A DNA stretch of 64,000 bases from CAZNKU01 sp964573775 (GTDB taxonomy: Bacteria; Bacillota; Clostridia; Monoglobales; Firm-18): contig CAZNKU010000002.1 in NCBI GenBank assembly GCA_964573775.1, forward strand, positions 26,967-90,966, in the 5' to 3' direction. The notes under the pieces were generated by a model. The model made no database searches. It saw only the letters and a list, made by a program, of their open reading frames with translations, and had not been told where the DNA came from. A program made the translations under genes and the position numbers. Shown piece by piece: positions 26,422 through 35,982 of the stretch. The stretch's first letter is position 1, and every line of letters starts with the position of its first letter.

Positions 26422-27111
26422 TTATTTGTATATTCCATCATAAATACACTGTGCAAGTTTTTTTTGATATTCTTCGGTTGCAAGCAACTTCTCCTCTGCC
26501 GGACAGGATAAAAAACCGCATTCCACAACAACCGCTGTAGAATTACATCCCTTGAAAATATAAAGACTTGATGGTGCAGGCTTTGCTACGCGTTTGTTGC
26601 CGTCTGCAAGGCCGTTTATCAATGAATTTTGTATTTTGTTGGCGAGGGTTCTGCTTTGGTCGTTATTTGCATAAAAAACCTGAGATCCTTTTACATCTTC
26701 AGATTCATATTTATTCATATGAATACTTATAAATATGCCTGTATTGTTGTTTTGCAGTATCTGACGTCTGTTTTCAAGGTCAGACCGTTTCTGGTTACGC
26801 ACCTTAGAACTGTCGGTAGTGTGAAGTGATGTATCTTCCTCGCGTGTCATAATTACCTTTTTACCGTTTTTTTCAGCAATTTCTTTTAAGTATATTGACA
26901 CCTTCAAATTTATTTCCTTTTCAAGCGTTCCGTTTGTTCCTACTGCTCCGCCGTCCATTCCGCCGTGCCCTGCATCTATTATTAAAAGGTCGTTATTTGT
27001 TTGGGGCAGGGGCTTATTATCCGCATAATTATAAATCCCCAGAGAAAGTATAAAAATTACCACAACAGCACAGGAAAGAAATATGTGAGTTTTTCGTATT
27101 ACAAAAAGCAT
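26422..27111 (-). CDS. cwlD: N-acetylmuramoyl-L-alanine amidase, CwlD-like
   Basis: 229 residues. N-terminal membrane anchor (about 8-28), then an amidase_3 domain with IIDAGHGGMDGGAVG (zinc His), LEKEINLKV (zinc Glu), ISIHMNKYE (zinc His) and VVVECGFLSCPAEEKLL (catalytic Glu). Length and single-anchor layout match CwlD, which with a deacetylase makes the muramic-delta-lactam of spore cortex. This supports a spore-forming host. AGAGGTG upstream selects the ATG at 27111 over GTG at 27120. CwlD is normally under a forespore sigma factor; I could not recognise that promoter. Confidence 0.88.
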   Translation of the reverse strand: MLFVIRKTHIFLSCAVVVIFILSLGIYNYADNKPLPQTNNDLLIIDAGHGGMDGGAVGTNGTLEKEINLKVSIYLKEIAEKNGKKVIMTREEDTSLHTTDSSKVRNQKRSDLENRRQILQNNNTGIFISIHMNKYESEDVKGSQVFYANNDQSRTLANKIQNSLINGLADGNKRVAKPAPSSLYIFKGCNSTAVVVECGFLSCPAEEKLLATEEYQKKLAQCIYDGIYK

Positions 27112-27209
27112 AAAAAACACCTCTTTATTACTTTGTTAATAATAAATTTTATGCTCTGTTGTATTGCAATTATTACTCTTTTTATATATAATAAATATAG
27201 CAATTTAAA

Positions 27210-27308
27210 ATGACTATTAAAAATTGGGGAGCAACAGACATAATTGTTGAATCTTTAAATCCTGAATATATTACAAACGGAATTGAATATTTTGCAAAAT
27301 ATTTGTAA
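27210..27308 (+). CDS. Possible 32-residue ORF or gene remnant
   Basis: An ATG at 27210 opens a 32-codon frame (start MTIKNWGATDIIVES, end EYFAKYL) that looks protein-like in composition but has no ribosome binding site. It lies in the 288-base gap before the methyltransferase and stops before that gene's -35 element. It may be a gene fragment or chance. Confidence 0.2.
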   Translation: MTIKNWGATDIIVESLNPEYITNGIEYFAKYL

Positions 27309-27329
27309 AATAGTGCAGATGGCTTGCTA

Positions 27330-27358
27330 TTGAAAAAAATTTATATTTATAGTATAAT
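27330..27358 (+). promoter_or_regulatory. Promoter for methyltransferase-ecf-truA operon
   Basis: TTGAAA (27330-27335), 17-base spacer, TATAAT (27353-27358), 42 bases before the start codon. Confidence 0.8.
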
Positions 27359-27399
27359 AAATTGTTAAATAATTTGATATGCAATAGGAGTAATTATAT

Positions 27400-28266
27400 A
27401 TGTGGTACAGTAGTGATTGGAAGGAATACGAGCTTTTAGATGCTGCAGACGGTCAAAGGCTGGAAAGATGGGGCAAATACGTATTTGTAAGACCCGACCC
27501 TCAGGCTGTATGGGGTGACAAAAGCAACAACCCTTTATGGAAAAAGGCAGACGGCAGATACAACCGCAGTAACAGTGGCGGCGGGCAGTGGCAATTCTTT
27601 AAAGATTTGCCCGAAAGCTGGACTATTACACAGGGCAACTATAAATTTAAAATTAAGCCGATGAATTTTAAACACATGGGCTTATTTCCCGAACAGCTTG
27701 TTAACTGGCAGTGGGCAGACAATTTAATACGAAGTGCTAAAAGACCTATAAATGTTCTTAATCTGTTTGCTTATACAGGTGGGGCAACTGTTGCGGCATC
27801 CTGTGCAGGTGCATCAGTTTGTCATGTGGATGCATCAAAGGGCATTGTTGCCCATGCAAAGGATAATGCACAGCTTACAAACATTGCTGACAGACCAATT
27901 CGCTACATCGTAGACGACTGTATGAAGTTTGTACAGAGAGAAATTCGCAGAGGCAGAAAATACGATGCTATCATAATGGACCCTCCTTCATACGGCAGAG
28001 GCCCCGGCGGTGAAGTGTGGAAGATAGAAACAGAGCTTTTCGGCTTTGTTGAACAGTGTGCAGAGGTCTTAAGCGATAATCCTCTGTTTGTTCTTTTAAA
28101 TTCTTATACAACAGGGTTAAGTGCCGCAACGATGGCAAATGTGCTTAACTTAACAGTAGGAAAAAAATTCGGCGGAGAAGCTACTGCTGATGAAATTGGT
28201 ATACCTATGAAGGATAAAGGATTAATTTTACCTTGCGGGTCATCTGCAAGATGGGTGATGAAATAA
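27400..28266 (+). CDS. Class I SAM-dependent rRNA methyltransferase (RlmI/RlmK-like)
   Basis: 288 residues. SAM-binding motif I is LNLFAYTGGATVAASCAGA near residue 125, the acidic loop VCHVDASKG follows, and the catalytic-type motif is IIMDPPSYGRGPGG near residue 198. These match the class of 23S rRNA cytosine/guanine methyltransferases. The N-terminal PUA-like region is short and the target base cannot be told. It runs directly into the EcfA gene, whose ATG follows the stop with no gap. Confidence 0.85.
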   Translation: MWYSSDWKEYELLDAADGQRLERWGKYVFVRPDPQAVWGDKSNNPLWKKADGRYNRSNSGGGQWQFFKDLPESWTITQGNYKFKIKPMNFKHMGLFPEQLVNWQWADNLIRSAKRPINVLNLFAYTGGATVAASCAGASVCHVDASKGIVAHAKDNAQLTNIADRPIRYIVDDCMKFVQREIRRGRKYDAIIMDPPSYGRGPGGEVWKIETELFGFVEQCAEVLSDNPLFVLLNSYTTGLSAATMANVLNLTVGKKFGGEATADEIGIPMKDKGLILPCGSSARWVMK

Positions 28267-29982
28267 ATGATAAAAGCGGAAAATCTGACTTTTCGCTATA
28301 ATGAAGAGTCGGAAATAAATATTCTAGACAATTTGAATATAGAAATCCACAAAGGCGGGTTTACAGCTGTTTTGGGTCATAATGGAAGCGGCAAATCTAC
28401 GCTTGCAAAGCATTTTAACGCTATAAATCTACCGTTGGGCGGGAAGGTGTACATTGAAAAGATGGATACAGCCGACGAAAAGCTTTTGTATGAAATTCGC
28501 CAGACTGTAGGTATGGTTTTTCAGAATCCCGATAACCAGATTGTTGCTACAATCGTAGAAGAGGACGTGGCTTTTGCACCTGAAAATATGGGTGTCGCAC
28601 CGGCAGAAATCCGTAAACGTGTAGATGATGCACTGGAAGCTGTGGGTATGACAAAGTATAAAAAGCGTGCACCTCATATGCTTTCCGGAGGGCAGAAGCA
28701 AAGGGTTGCAATAGCAGGCATTCTTGCAATGGAACCTGCTTATATTGTACTTGATGAACCTACCGCAATGCTTGACCCTATCGGCAGACGTGAGGTTATG
28801 GCAACACTTAAAAGGCTTAATAAAGAAAAAAATGTAACAGTTGTAATTATAACTCATAATATGGATGAGGCAGTTCTGGCAGACCGTGTTGTAGTTATGG
28901 ATAAAGGCTGTATTATACTTGATGATGTTCCGGAAAAAGTATTTTCCGATGTTGAAAAAATAAAAACCATAGGTCTTGATGTGCCTCAGGTAACAGAGTT
29001 TGCTTATGAACTGCGTAAAAGAGGCTTTGATATAAAAAATGATATACTGTCAGTTTCACAAGGGGTTGAGGCAATAAAACCGCTTGTTAAAAATGGTACT
29101 GTAAGCAGAGTGGAAAACAACATATCATTAAGAAATGAACCTATAATAGAGGTCAAAAATGTTTCTTATGAATATTCACCCAACGGACCTTTTAATAAGG
29201 TTGCGGTAAAGGATGTAAGTCTTACTGTAAACAAAGGTGATTTTGTTGCAATTATTGGGCATACAGGTAGTGGAAAATCCACACTTTTACAGATGTTTAA
29301 TGCCCTTGTAAAGCCTACAAAGGGAGAGGTTTTTGTTAACGGCAAAAGCATAACCGATAAGTCAACAAACCTGCGTGAAATACGCACAACGGTAGGTCTT
29401 GTTTTTCAGTATCCCGAGCATCAGCTTTTTGAGGAAACTGTAAGAATGGATATTGCATTCAGTCCTAAAAATATGGGACTTTCGGATGCGGAGGTAGATG
29501 AAAGAGTAAAGCTTGCCTGTGAAATTGCAGGGGTTGATGAAAAATGGCTTGAAAAGTCACCTTTCGAGCTTTCGGGCGGTCAGAAAAGACGAGTTGCAAT
29601 AGCAGGCGTTCTTGCTATGCAACCAAAGGTGCTTGTGCTTGATGAACCAACAGCAGGGCTTGACCCGATGAGTAAAACAAAGCTTTTAAACCGTATACGC
29701 AGAATGCACGATGAATATGGCATAACAATAGTTTTAGTATCACACGATATGGAGGATGTTGCAAACTGTGCGGAAAGGGTTGTGGTTTTGAATGACGGTG
29801 AAATATTTGCCGAAGGAACACCCTTACAGGTATTTTCGGATTACGAAAATCTTGAAAAAATAGGAGTGACCGCACCTCAGATTACAAGGCTTATGGATAA
29901 GCTTTGCGGCATAAAGGTGTGTAAGGTTTTAGATGCCGTAGATTGTATTGTACAAATGAACGGAGGTGGGGAAAATGCTTAG
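28267..29982 (+). CDS. ECF transporter ATPase, fused EcfA1-EcfA2
   Basis: 571 residues containing two complete ABC ATPases in one chain. Domain 1 (about 1-265): Walker A GHNGSGKST, Q-loop FQNPDNQ, signature LSGGQKQR, Walker B IVLDEPTAMLDP. Domain 2 (about 290-571): Walker A GHTGSGKST, Q-loop FQYPEHQ, signature LSGGQKRR, Walker B LVLDEPTAGLDP. In most Firmicutes these are two adjacent genes, ecfA1 and ecfA2. The Q-loop difference (NPDNQ versus YPEHQ) matches that pair. With EcfT it energises vitamin uptake through exchangeable S-components encoded elsewhere. Confidence 0.95.
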   Translation: MIKAENLTFRYNEESEINILDNLNIEIHKGGFTAVLGHNGSGKSTLAKHFNAINLPLGGKVYIEKMDTADEKLLYEIRQTVGMVFQNPDNQIVATIVEEDVAFAPENMGVAPAEIRKRVDDALEAVGMTKYKKRAPHMLSGGQKQRVAIAGILAMEPAYIVLDEPTAMLDPIGRREVMATLKRLNKEKNVTVVIITHNMDEAVLADRVVVMDKGCIILDDVPEKVFSDVEKIKTIGLDVPQVTEFAYELRKRGFDIKNDILSVSQGVEAIKPLVKNGTVSRVENNISLRNEPIIEVKNVSYEYSPNGPFNKVAVKDVSLTVNKGDFVAIIGHTGSGKSTLLQMFNALVKPTKGEVFVNGKSITDKSTNLREIRTTVGLVFQYPEHQLFEETVRMDIAFSPKNMGLSDAEVDERVKLACEIAGVDEKWLEKSPFELSGGQKRRVAIAGVLAMQPKVLVLDEPTAGLDPMSKTKLLNRIRRMHDEYGITIVLVSHDMEDVANCAERVVVLNDGEIFAEGTPLQVFSDYENLEKIGVTAPQITRLMDKLCGIKVCKVLDAVDCIVQMNGGGENA

Positions 29983-30781
29983 TGATATGACACTTGGGCA
30001 GTATTACCCTGCCGATTCCTGTGTGCACAAAATGGATGCCAGAATAAAAATTTTAATTGCTCTTGCCTTTATGATTGTTATTTTTTGCATCAATACCGTT
30101 TATGGGTATGCGGCATTGTTTTTCTTTACGGCATTTATGATTGCATTGTCAAAAGTTCCTTTAAAGTTTATGCTTAAGGCAATAAAGCCTATAATGTTTT
30201 TTGTGGTCCTTACGGCAGTGCTTAATGTGTTGCTTACAAAAAGCGGAGAGGTTTTGTGGCATTACGGATTTTTGACAATAACAAAAGATGGTGTTTTAAA
30301 TGCAGTGTATATGTTGATAAGAATTTTATTTCTTGTTATGGGAACATCATTGCTTACCTATACAACATCACCAATAGAGCTTACAGACGGTATAGAAAGG
30401 CTTTTAAGACCTTTTTCCAAAATCGGTTTGCCGTCCCACGAGCTTGCTATGATGATGAGCATTGCGCTTCGTTTTATTCCCACAATTTTAGAAGAAACAG
30501 ATAAAATCAAAAAGGCACAGACAGCAAGAGGCGCTGACTTTGAAAGCGGTAATATTTTAAAACGTGCCAAGGCGCTTATACCGCTTTTGGTTCCGCTTTT
30601 TATAAGTGCATTCAGGCGTGCCGACGAACTGGCTATGGCAATGGAATGCCGTTGTTATCACGGTGGCAAAAACCGTACAAAGATGAATGAACCCCATATG
30701 GGCGTACGCGATTTGTTTGGAGCACTGTCATTTTTAATATTTGCGGCTGTAGTTATTGCAACAAATATAATTTTGGGCTAA
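29975..30781 (+). CDS. ecfT: ECF transporter transmembrane subunit EcfT
   Basis: 268 residues. Several membrane segments precede the coupling region with TARGADFES and the second basic coupling motif AMAMECRCYHGGKNR, which contact the ATPases. It is the scaffold that joins the energising ATPases to vitamin-specific S-proteins. It starts eight bases before the end of the fused EcfA gene with GGAGGTGG upstream; ATG 29975 is preferred over GTG 29966. Confidence 0.95.
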   Translation: MLSDMTLGQYYPADSCVHKMDARIKILIALAFMIVIFCINTVYGYAALFFFTAFMIALSKVPLKFMLKAIKPIMFFVVLTAVLNVLLTKSGEVLWHYGFLTITKDGVLNAVYMLIRILFLVMGTSLLTYTTSPIELTDGIERLLRPFSKIGLPSHELAMMMSIALRFIPTILEETDKIKKAQTARGADFESGNILKRAKALIPLLVPLFISAFRRADELAMAMECRCYHGGKNRTKMNEPHMGVRDLFGALSFLIFAAVVIATNIILG

Positions 30782-30792
30782 GGTGGTGCGTT

Positions 30793-31524
30793 ATGAATTA
30801 TAAATTGAATATTTCTTATGACGGCACCGCCTACCATGGCTGGCAAAAGCAAAATAATGCAATTACTGTTTGTGATGTTCTTGAGCAGGCAACAGAAAAA
30901 ATATTCAAGCACAAGGTGGAAATAACCGGTTGCAGCAGAACAGATGCCGGTGTTCATGCCCTTAACTACGTATGCAACTTTAAAAGTGAGCTTTTTATAC
31001 CTGCGGATAAGCTTCCGTTGGCAATAAACACAAAATTGCCCGGTGATATACGGGTAAAAAGTGCCGAAGAGGCAGATGAAGATTTCAATTCACGCTTCAG
31101 TGCTCATTCCAAAACATATATTTACAAAACCTGTTGTTCAAATATTCTAAATCCATTTCTCAGAAATTATGCCTATCATTTCCCCTACAGCGTTAATGTG
31201 GATGATATGAAGAAAGCTGCAAAGCATTTTGTGGGCACTCATGATTTCGTAGGATTTATGACTCAGGGCAGCAGTCAGAAAACAACGGTAAGAACGGTTA
31301 ATTTTCTGGATGTAAGAAGTTGTGATGATATAATAGAATTCGAAATTAATGCAAATGCATATTTGTATAATATGGTTCGTATAATTTCCGGTACACTCTT
31401 GTATGTTGGAATAGGCAAAATAGAACCCGACAGCATTCCGGATATTATTATAAGCGGGGAGCGCAACCGTGCGGGAATAACCGTAGAACCGCAGGGGCTT
31501 TATCTTAAGGAAATTTTATACTGA
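30793..31524 (+). CDS. truA: tRNA pseudouridine(38-40) synthase TruA
   Basis: 243 residues. YDGTAYHGWQKQ at the N-terminus, the catalytic-Asp motif CSRTDAGVHAL near residue 53, and YNMVRIISGTLL near residue 193 are the TruA signatures. It isomerises uridines 38-40 in the tRNA anticodon arm. Its position right after ecfT repeats the ecfA-ecfT-truA order common in Firmicutes. Confidence 0.97.
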   Translation: MNYKLNISYDGTAYHGWQKQNNAITVCDVLEQATEKIFKHKVEITGCSRTDAGVHALNYVCNFKSELFIPADKLPLAINTKLPGDIRVKSAEEADEDFNSRFSAHSKTYIYKTCCSNILNPFLRNYAYHFPYSVNVDDMKKAAKHFVGTHDFVGFMTQGSSQKTTVRTVNFLDVRSCDDIIEFEINANAYLYNMVRIISGTLLYVGIGKIEPDSIPDIIISGERNRAGITVEPQGLYLKEILY

Positions 31525-31534
31525 GGTGAACGGT

Positions 31535-32704
31535 ATGGATGAATTTGAAAAGGATATGAAATTAGAAACTGAACAGAACGGCATAAGTGATGTGCCGGAA
31601 AGTGAACAGGCAGAAATAAAACCCCAAAAGAAGAAAAGAAAACTGAAAAAAGTCGCAAAGTATATTCTTGTTTTTGCTTTGATTTTCGTAGCTGTTGTTG
31701 TATACCAAACTGTAGGTTGCAACAATCAGGCTGTTGAAAATATGTATAATTTTGAAAGCGACTCCAATTGCCAGATAACGGAATATAACGGAAAGGTACT
31801 TGTTCTTAATTATGACGGAGCAAAAATTATTAACCTTGACGGAACGCAAAGTGAAAGTATAGAATATCACATGGCAAACCCTCATATGAATGTATGTGGA
31901 GAAATGATTTTGCTTTATGACAAAGACAACAAAAAGCTTGCTGTTTTTAAAGGTGGAGAAAAGAAATATTCGTACGAAAGTGAATTTAAAATTAAAAGTG
32001 CAAAGATAAATGAGGACGGGCATGTTGTCTTTATAAGTGATGAAAGCGGATATAATTACAGAGTAAATATTCTGAATAATAAAGGCGAAGAAGAATATAT
32101 ATGGAAAATAGGCGATGAGTATCTTTTGGATGCAGATATTTCACCTGATGGAAAAAAACTTGTTGCCGCAACTATTACCACTGCAACAGGGCAGATAGTA
32201 CAGAATATAATTATGGTAGATGTTGAAAAGGCTGTAGAGATTGGGCGTACAACTACCGAAGGTGTTATGCCCCTTCGTGTTGAATTTGCGGAAAACGGTC
32301 TGGCTGTTGTTGTGTCCGATGACCGTATAGGTGGCTATAACACAAAGGCAGAGAAAAAGTGGGAAGACAGCTTTGAAAACAGACTGCTTGATTACTTTGC
32401 TATGGACGAAGAAGGAAACACTGTTGTTTCTTTGCGCGGTATAAAGAATAACTCTGTAGTACTTGCCTATACGAAAAACGGCAAAAATTCCGGGGAATTT
32501 ACCTCGGATACTAAAACAACGTATGTGGATTTAAACAGTAAACACATTGCCGTTTGTGAGGAAAATAAAATTTCTATGATTAGTTATTCCGGCAAAGTGG
32601 TTGCGGAAATGGAAATAAAAAAGGAAGTAATGGGTATTTCTGTAATAAGTAACAACAAAGCAATTATTTTGTGTAAAGATTGTATTCAGATTTTCAAACT
32701 GTAG
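31535..32704 (+). CDS. Membrane-anchored beta-propeller-like protein (DUF5711 type)
   Basis: 389 residues. A charged cytoplasmic N-terminus of about 45 residues with a lysine/arginine cluster (KKKRKLKKVAK) precedes a single membrane helix (YILVFALIFVAVVVY), then an extracellular region built of WD/PQQ-like repeats such as GKVLVLNYDGAKIINLDG and DADISPDGKKLVAATI. No catalytic residues are seen. TGAGGTG at 31522-31528 selects the ATG at 31535. The gene sits between truA and a CvpA-type protein; the function is unknown. Confidence 0.72.
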   Translation: MDEFEKDMKLETEQNGISDVPESEQAEIKPQKKKRKLKKVAKYILVFALIFVAVVVYQTVGCNNQAVENMYNFESDSNCQITEYNGKVLVLNYDGAKIINLDGTQSESIEYHMANPHMNVCGEMILLYDKDNKKLAVFKGGEKKYSYESEFKIKSAKINEDGHVVFISDESGYNYRVNILNNKGEEEYIWKIGDEYLLDADISPDGKKLVAATITTATGQIVQNIIMVDVEKAVEIGRTTTEGVMPLRVEFAENGLAVVVSDDRIGGYNTKAEKKWEDSFENRLLDYFAMDEEGNTVVSLRGIKNNSVVLAYTKNGKNSGEFTSDTKTTYVDLNSKHIAVCEENKISMISYSGKVVAEMEIKKEVMGISVISNNKAIILCKDCIQIFKL

Positions 32705-32713
32705 GAGGTCTTT

Positions 32714-33271
32714 ATGTTAGCGGATATTATTATAATTGCATTTATGGTTTTATCAGCATATTTTGGATATAAAAAAGGTTTTGTAAGAACTGTTTCAAAA
32801 TTGATAAGCTTTGTAATATCAATTATTCTTGCAAAAATTTTGCATCCGATAATTTCAGGTTATATCAGAAATTCATTTATAGGTGAATTTATTAACAGTA
32901 AAATTGCAGATAAGGCAGATTCTATTATTACCGAGAGTGCTCCGTCATTTATACAAAATGCCGGACACAGTACGGTAAATGAAATTACGGATACGATAGT
33001 AACTGTGCTTACAATTATTTTTATAATAATTGTTACATTTATTGCAGTTTACTTTCTGATAAAGGCACTCGACCTTGTATCAAGGCTGCCTGTTATATCC
33101 TGGCTTAACCATTTGGCAGGGTTTGTTGCAGGATTTTTCTGGGGCATCCTTTTAGTCTATACACTGTTGGCTGTGGTTGTAGTTATAAACCCCGATGTTT
33201 CATGGATGGAAAATTCATCTATCGCAATTATAATGTTTAAAGACAATTACCTTATAAATATAATTTATTAA
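32714..33271 (+). CDS. CvpA family membrane protein
   Basis: 185 residues with four hydrophobic segments. The N-terminal IIIIAFMVLSAYFGYKKGFV and the C-terminal half PVISWLNHLAGFVAGFFWG fit the CvpA/colicin V production family. Members affect membrane or cell-division-linked processes, with no defined enzymatic role. It follows the preceding gene by nine bases with GGAGG and precedes rho. Confidence 0.85.
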   Translation: MLADIIIIAFMVLSAYFGYKKGFVRTVSKLISFVISIILAKILHPIISGYIRNSFIGEFINSKIADKADSIITESAPSFIQNAGHSTVNEITDTIVTVLTIIFIIIVTFIAVYFLIKALDLVSRLPVISWLNHLAGFVAGFFWGILLVYTLLAVVVVINPDVSWMENSSIAIIMFKDNYLINIIY

Positions 33272-33288
33272 TCTGAAAGGATTTTAAT

Positions 33289-34584
33289 ATGACTAATAAA
33301 ACACTTGCAGAACTTAAAGAAATTGCAAAAAAATATGATATCAAAAATATATCGAAATTCAAAAAAGAGGAACTTATAGAGGCAATTGAGGAATGTATGG
33401 AAAAATCCCGGGAAGCGGACGTACAAAGAGAAGATAACGGCAAAGTACGCACAGAAACTGTCGAAACTGAAGGGATTTTGCAGATATGCGAAGACGGTTA
33501 CGGCTTTTTAAGAAGTGAAAATTACCTATCCGGCGTGGACGACGTGTATGTTGCTCAGGCACAGATAAGACGTTTTCGCTTAAAAACAGGTGATATGCTA
33601 AAGGGGATTGCCCGTCTTCCAAGAGAAAATGAACGTTTCAGAGCCTTGCTTTACGTTAATTCCGTAAACGGAGACAAGCCTGATGTAGCAATACACAGAA
33701 CTGCTTTTGAAAACCTTACTCCAATTTATCCTACCCAGCGTATGCATATGGTAAACAAGCCTACAGATTATGCCATGAGGCTTATAGACATTATAGACCC
33801 TATAGGTAAAGGTCAGCGAGGCATTATTGTTTCTCCGCCAAAGGCAGGTAAAACCACCTTGCTTAAACAGATAGCAAAGAGTATTGAAATTAATCATCCT
33901 GATGTTACATTGCTTGTACTTCTTATTGATGAAAGACCGGAAGAAGTTACGGATATGAAACGCAGTATAAAAGGAGAAGTTATTTATTCTACATTTGATG
34001 AAGAACCTGCACATCATATAAGGGTTTCTGAAATGGTTTTAGAACGTGCAATGAGACTTGTGGAACATAAAAAAGATGTTGTAATATTGCTTGACAGTAT
34101 TACAAGACTTGCAAGGGCTTATAACCTTACAAGTACATCTACGGGAAGAACACTTTCGGGCGGTCTGGACCCTAATGCACTTCACAAGCCCAAAAAGTTT
34201 TTTGGTGCGGCACGTAATATTGAAGATGGCGGCAGCCTTACAATTCTTGCTACCGCCCTTGTAGATACGGGAAGCAGAATGGACGATGTTATATTTGAGG
34301 AATTCAAGGGTACCGGTAATATGGAAATTCATCTTGACCGCCGTATGCAGGAAAGACGAATATTCCCTGCAATAGATATTTATAAATCCGGCACCCGTAA
34401 AGAGGAGCTTCTATTAGAACAAAAAGAGCTGGAATGTGTATGGACAATACGCCGTGCATTGCATAGCCAGAATACCGCAGATGTTACTGAAATGCTGGTA
34501 AATAAGCTTGTTGCTACAAAAAGTAATGAAGAATTTGCGGATAATATTGTAAAAATGTTTGGCAAAAATTCGGAGGAGAAATGA
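33289..34584 (+). CDS. rho: Transcription termination factor Rho
   Basis: 431 residues, full length. N-terminal Rho-N helical domain (about 1-40), cold-shock-like RNA-binding domain (about 60-130, EDGYGFLRSENYL), and RecA-type ATPase with Walker A SPPKAGKTTLLKQIA, Walker B VVILLDSITRLARAYN and the C-terminal GTGNMEIHLDRRMQERRIFPAIDI block. A hexameric helicase that ends transcription of untranslated RNA. The deacetylase gene overlaps its stop by four bases. Confidence 0.98.
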   Translation: MTNKTLAELKEIAKKYDIKNISKFKKEELIEAIEECMEKSREADVQREDNGKVRTETVETEGILQICEDGYGFLRSENYLSGVDDVYVAQAQIRRFRLKTGDMLKGIARLPRENERFRALLYVNSVNGDKPDVAIHRTAFENLTPIYPTQRMHMVNKPTDYAMRLIDIIDPIGKGQRGIIVSPPKAGKTTLLKQIAKSIEINHPDVTLLVLLIDERPEEVTDMKRSIKGEVIYSTFDEEPAHHIRVSEMVLERAMRLVEHKKDVVILLDSITRLARAYNLTSTSTGRTLSGGLDPNALHKPKKFFGAARNIEDGGSLTILATALVDTGSRMDDVIFEEFKGTGNMEIHLDRRMQERRIFPAIDIYKSGTRKEELLLEQKELECVWTIRRALHSQNTADVTEMLVNKLVATKSNEEFADNIVKMFGKNSEEK

Positions 34585-35339
34585 AGAAAATAGTACTGAT
34601 GATAATAACGGTGCTTGTGGCTTTGGGCAGTGTAAATGCTTCCGCAAACCATATACCGGTGTTACTTTACCACGATGTACAGCAACAGTACGAGCCCGAC
34701 AGAGCGGTAATTACAGTTACCCCTGAAAGGTTTGATGAGCATATTGCTGCACTTTTAAAAAAGGGTTATACGCCTATAAGCTTTGAAGATGCTTACAAAG
34801 CTTCAATGGGTAATTTTGCTATGCCCGAAAACCCTATTATAATTACTTTTGATGACGGTTATCTTACAAATTACACCTATGCTTTTCCCATAATACAGAA
34901 GTATAAAGTAAAAACCACTATTTTTGTTGTTACGGAAACGGTCGGTAAAACTACGGGTAATCCTCATTTTACATGGGAACAGGCAAGGATAATGCAACAA
35001 AGCGGACTTGTAAGCATACAGTCACATACTAACAGTCATACCGATTTGCTTACAATGAACAGCTATGATATTGAAAGAGAAATACGCCTTTCAAAATACC
35101 TTATTGAAAAAAATCTTGGTACTGAATGTGATTTTCTTGCATTTCCCTTCGGAAGTTGCAACAATGAGATTGTAAATTCAGCATACAAAGCAGGCTATAA
35201 GGTTGTGTCACAGGTTGGTGAAACGGGCGAAAACACATTGGAAGATGTAACCTCAAACCCTCTTGTGCGTATTACTGTTTACGGTTCGTGGACAGGTGAC
35301 GACCTTATTATGATGATAAATGAGCTTTCAAAGCAGTAA
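34581..35339 (+). CDS. Secreted polysaccharide deacetylase
   Basis: 252 residues. Signal peptide (about 1-22), then a NodB-type domain. VLLYHDV near the start, IITFDDGYL with the two metal-site Asp residues near residue 92, and IQSHTNSHTDLL with the two His ligands near residue 150. It should remove acetyl groups from a surface or peptidoglycan glycan outside the cell. It overlaps rho by four bases. Substrate is unknown; peptidoglycan GlcNAc/MurNAc is the common one. Confidence 0.9.
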   Translation: MKKIVLMIITVLVALGSVNASANHIPVLLYHDVQQQYEPDRAVITVTPERFDEHIAALLKKGYTPISFEDAYKASMGNFAMPENPIIITFDDGYLTNYTYAFPIIQKYKVKTTIFVVTETVGKTTGNPHFTWEQARIMQQSGLVSIQSHTNSHTDLLTMNSYDIEREIRLSKYLIEKNLGTECDFLAFPFGSCNNEIVNSAYKAGYKVVSQVGETGENTLEDVTSNPLVRITVYGSWTGDDLIMMINELSKQ

Positions 35340-35385
35340 ATATTGAATGACTAAAAGAGTATAATGTAATGTGGGAGGTGTAAAA

Positions 35386-35976
35386 GTGAAGGTTGAAAAA
35401 ATATCACCCAATAAATTTAAACTGACTTTTTCAGATGAAGATTTAAAAGATTTCGGAGTCGATTTTGAAAATATAAGATATAATTCTGAAGATGCACAGG
35501 AGCTTTTCTGGAACCTTATTGAGCATGCGGATATTGAGGAGGAATTTTTCAAAGATAATGCGCAGATAGTGGTAGAGGCAGTTGCAACAAAAAATGACGG
35601 TCTTACCATGACGGTAACTCGTGTGACAGACAATTCTAAAAAAATACCTAAAATAAAACATCGAAAAGGCAAGGCGGAAAAGCATACTGATATTTCACCT
35701 GTTATTTTCAGCTTTGATGAATTTGAAAATCTTGTTCAGGCTTGTAAGTATATTGAAAATATATTTGTCGGTGTAAGCCGTCTTTACAAAATGGAAGGCG
35801 AATATTTCCTTGTAATGGATGCAATACATGAAAGTGTGGCAGTTTCTGTTGATTCTGTTTTACATGAATACGGTGAAAAGGTTTTGAATAGTATTGTCGC
35901 TGAAGGTAAGCTTTCCGAATATGGGGATTTGCTTATAAAAAATACGGCAATTGCAAACATTTCTGCAAACTTTTAA
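35386..35976 (+). CDS. mecA: Adaptor protein MecA
   Basis: 196 residues. The N-terminal KVEKISPNKFKLTFSDEDL and the C-terminal domain FDEFENLVQACKYIE match the MecA adaptor, which delivers substrates such as competence factors to ClpC. The low-complexity linker (about 95-115, KIPKIKHRKGKAEKH) is typical. GGGAGGTG at 35373-35380 selects GTG 35386; a longer frame from 35371 has no ribosome binding site. Confidence 0.9.
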   Translation: MKVEKISPNKFKLTFSDEDLKDFGVDFENIRYNSEDAQELFWNLIEHADIEEEFFKDNAQIVVEAVATKNDGLTMTVTRVTDNSKKIPKIKHRKGKAEKHTDISPVIFSFDEFENLVQACKYIENIFVGVSRLYKMEGEYFLVMDAIHESVAVSVDSVLHEYGEKVLNSIVAEGKLSEYGDLLIKNTAIANISANF

Positions 35977-35982
35977 TTAAAG

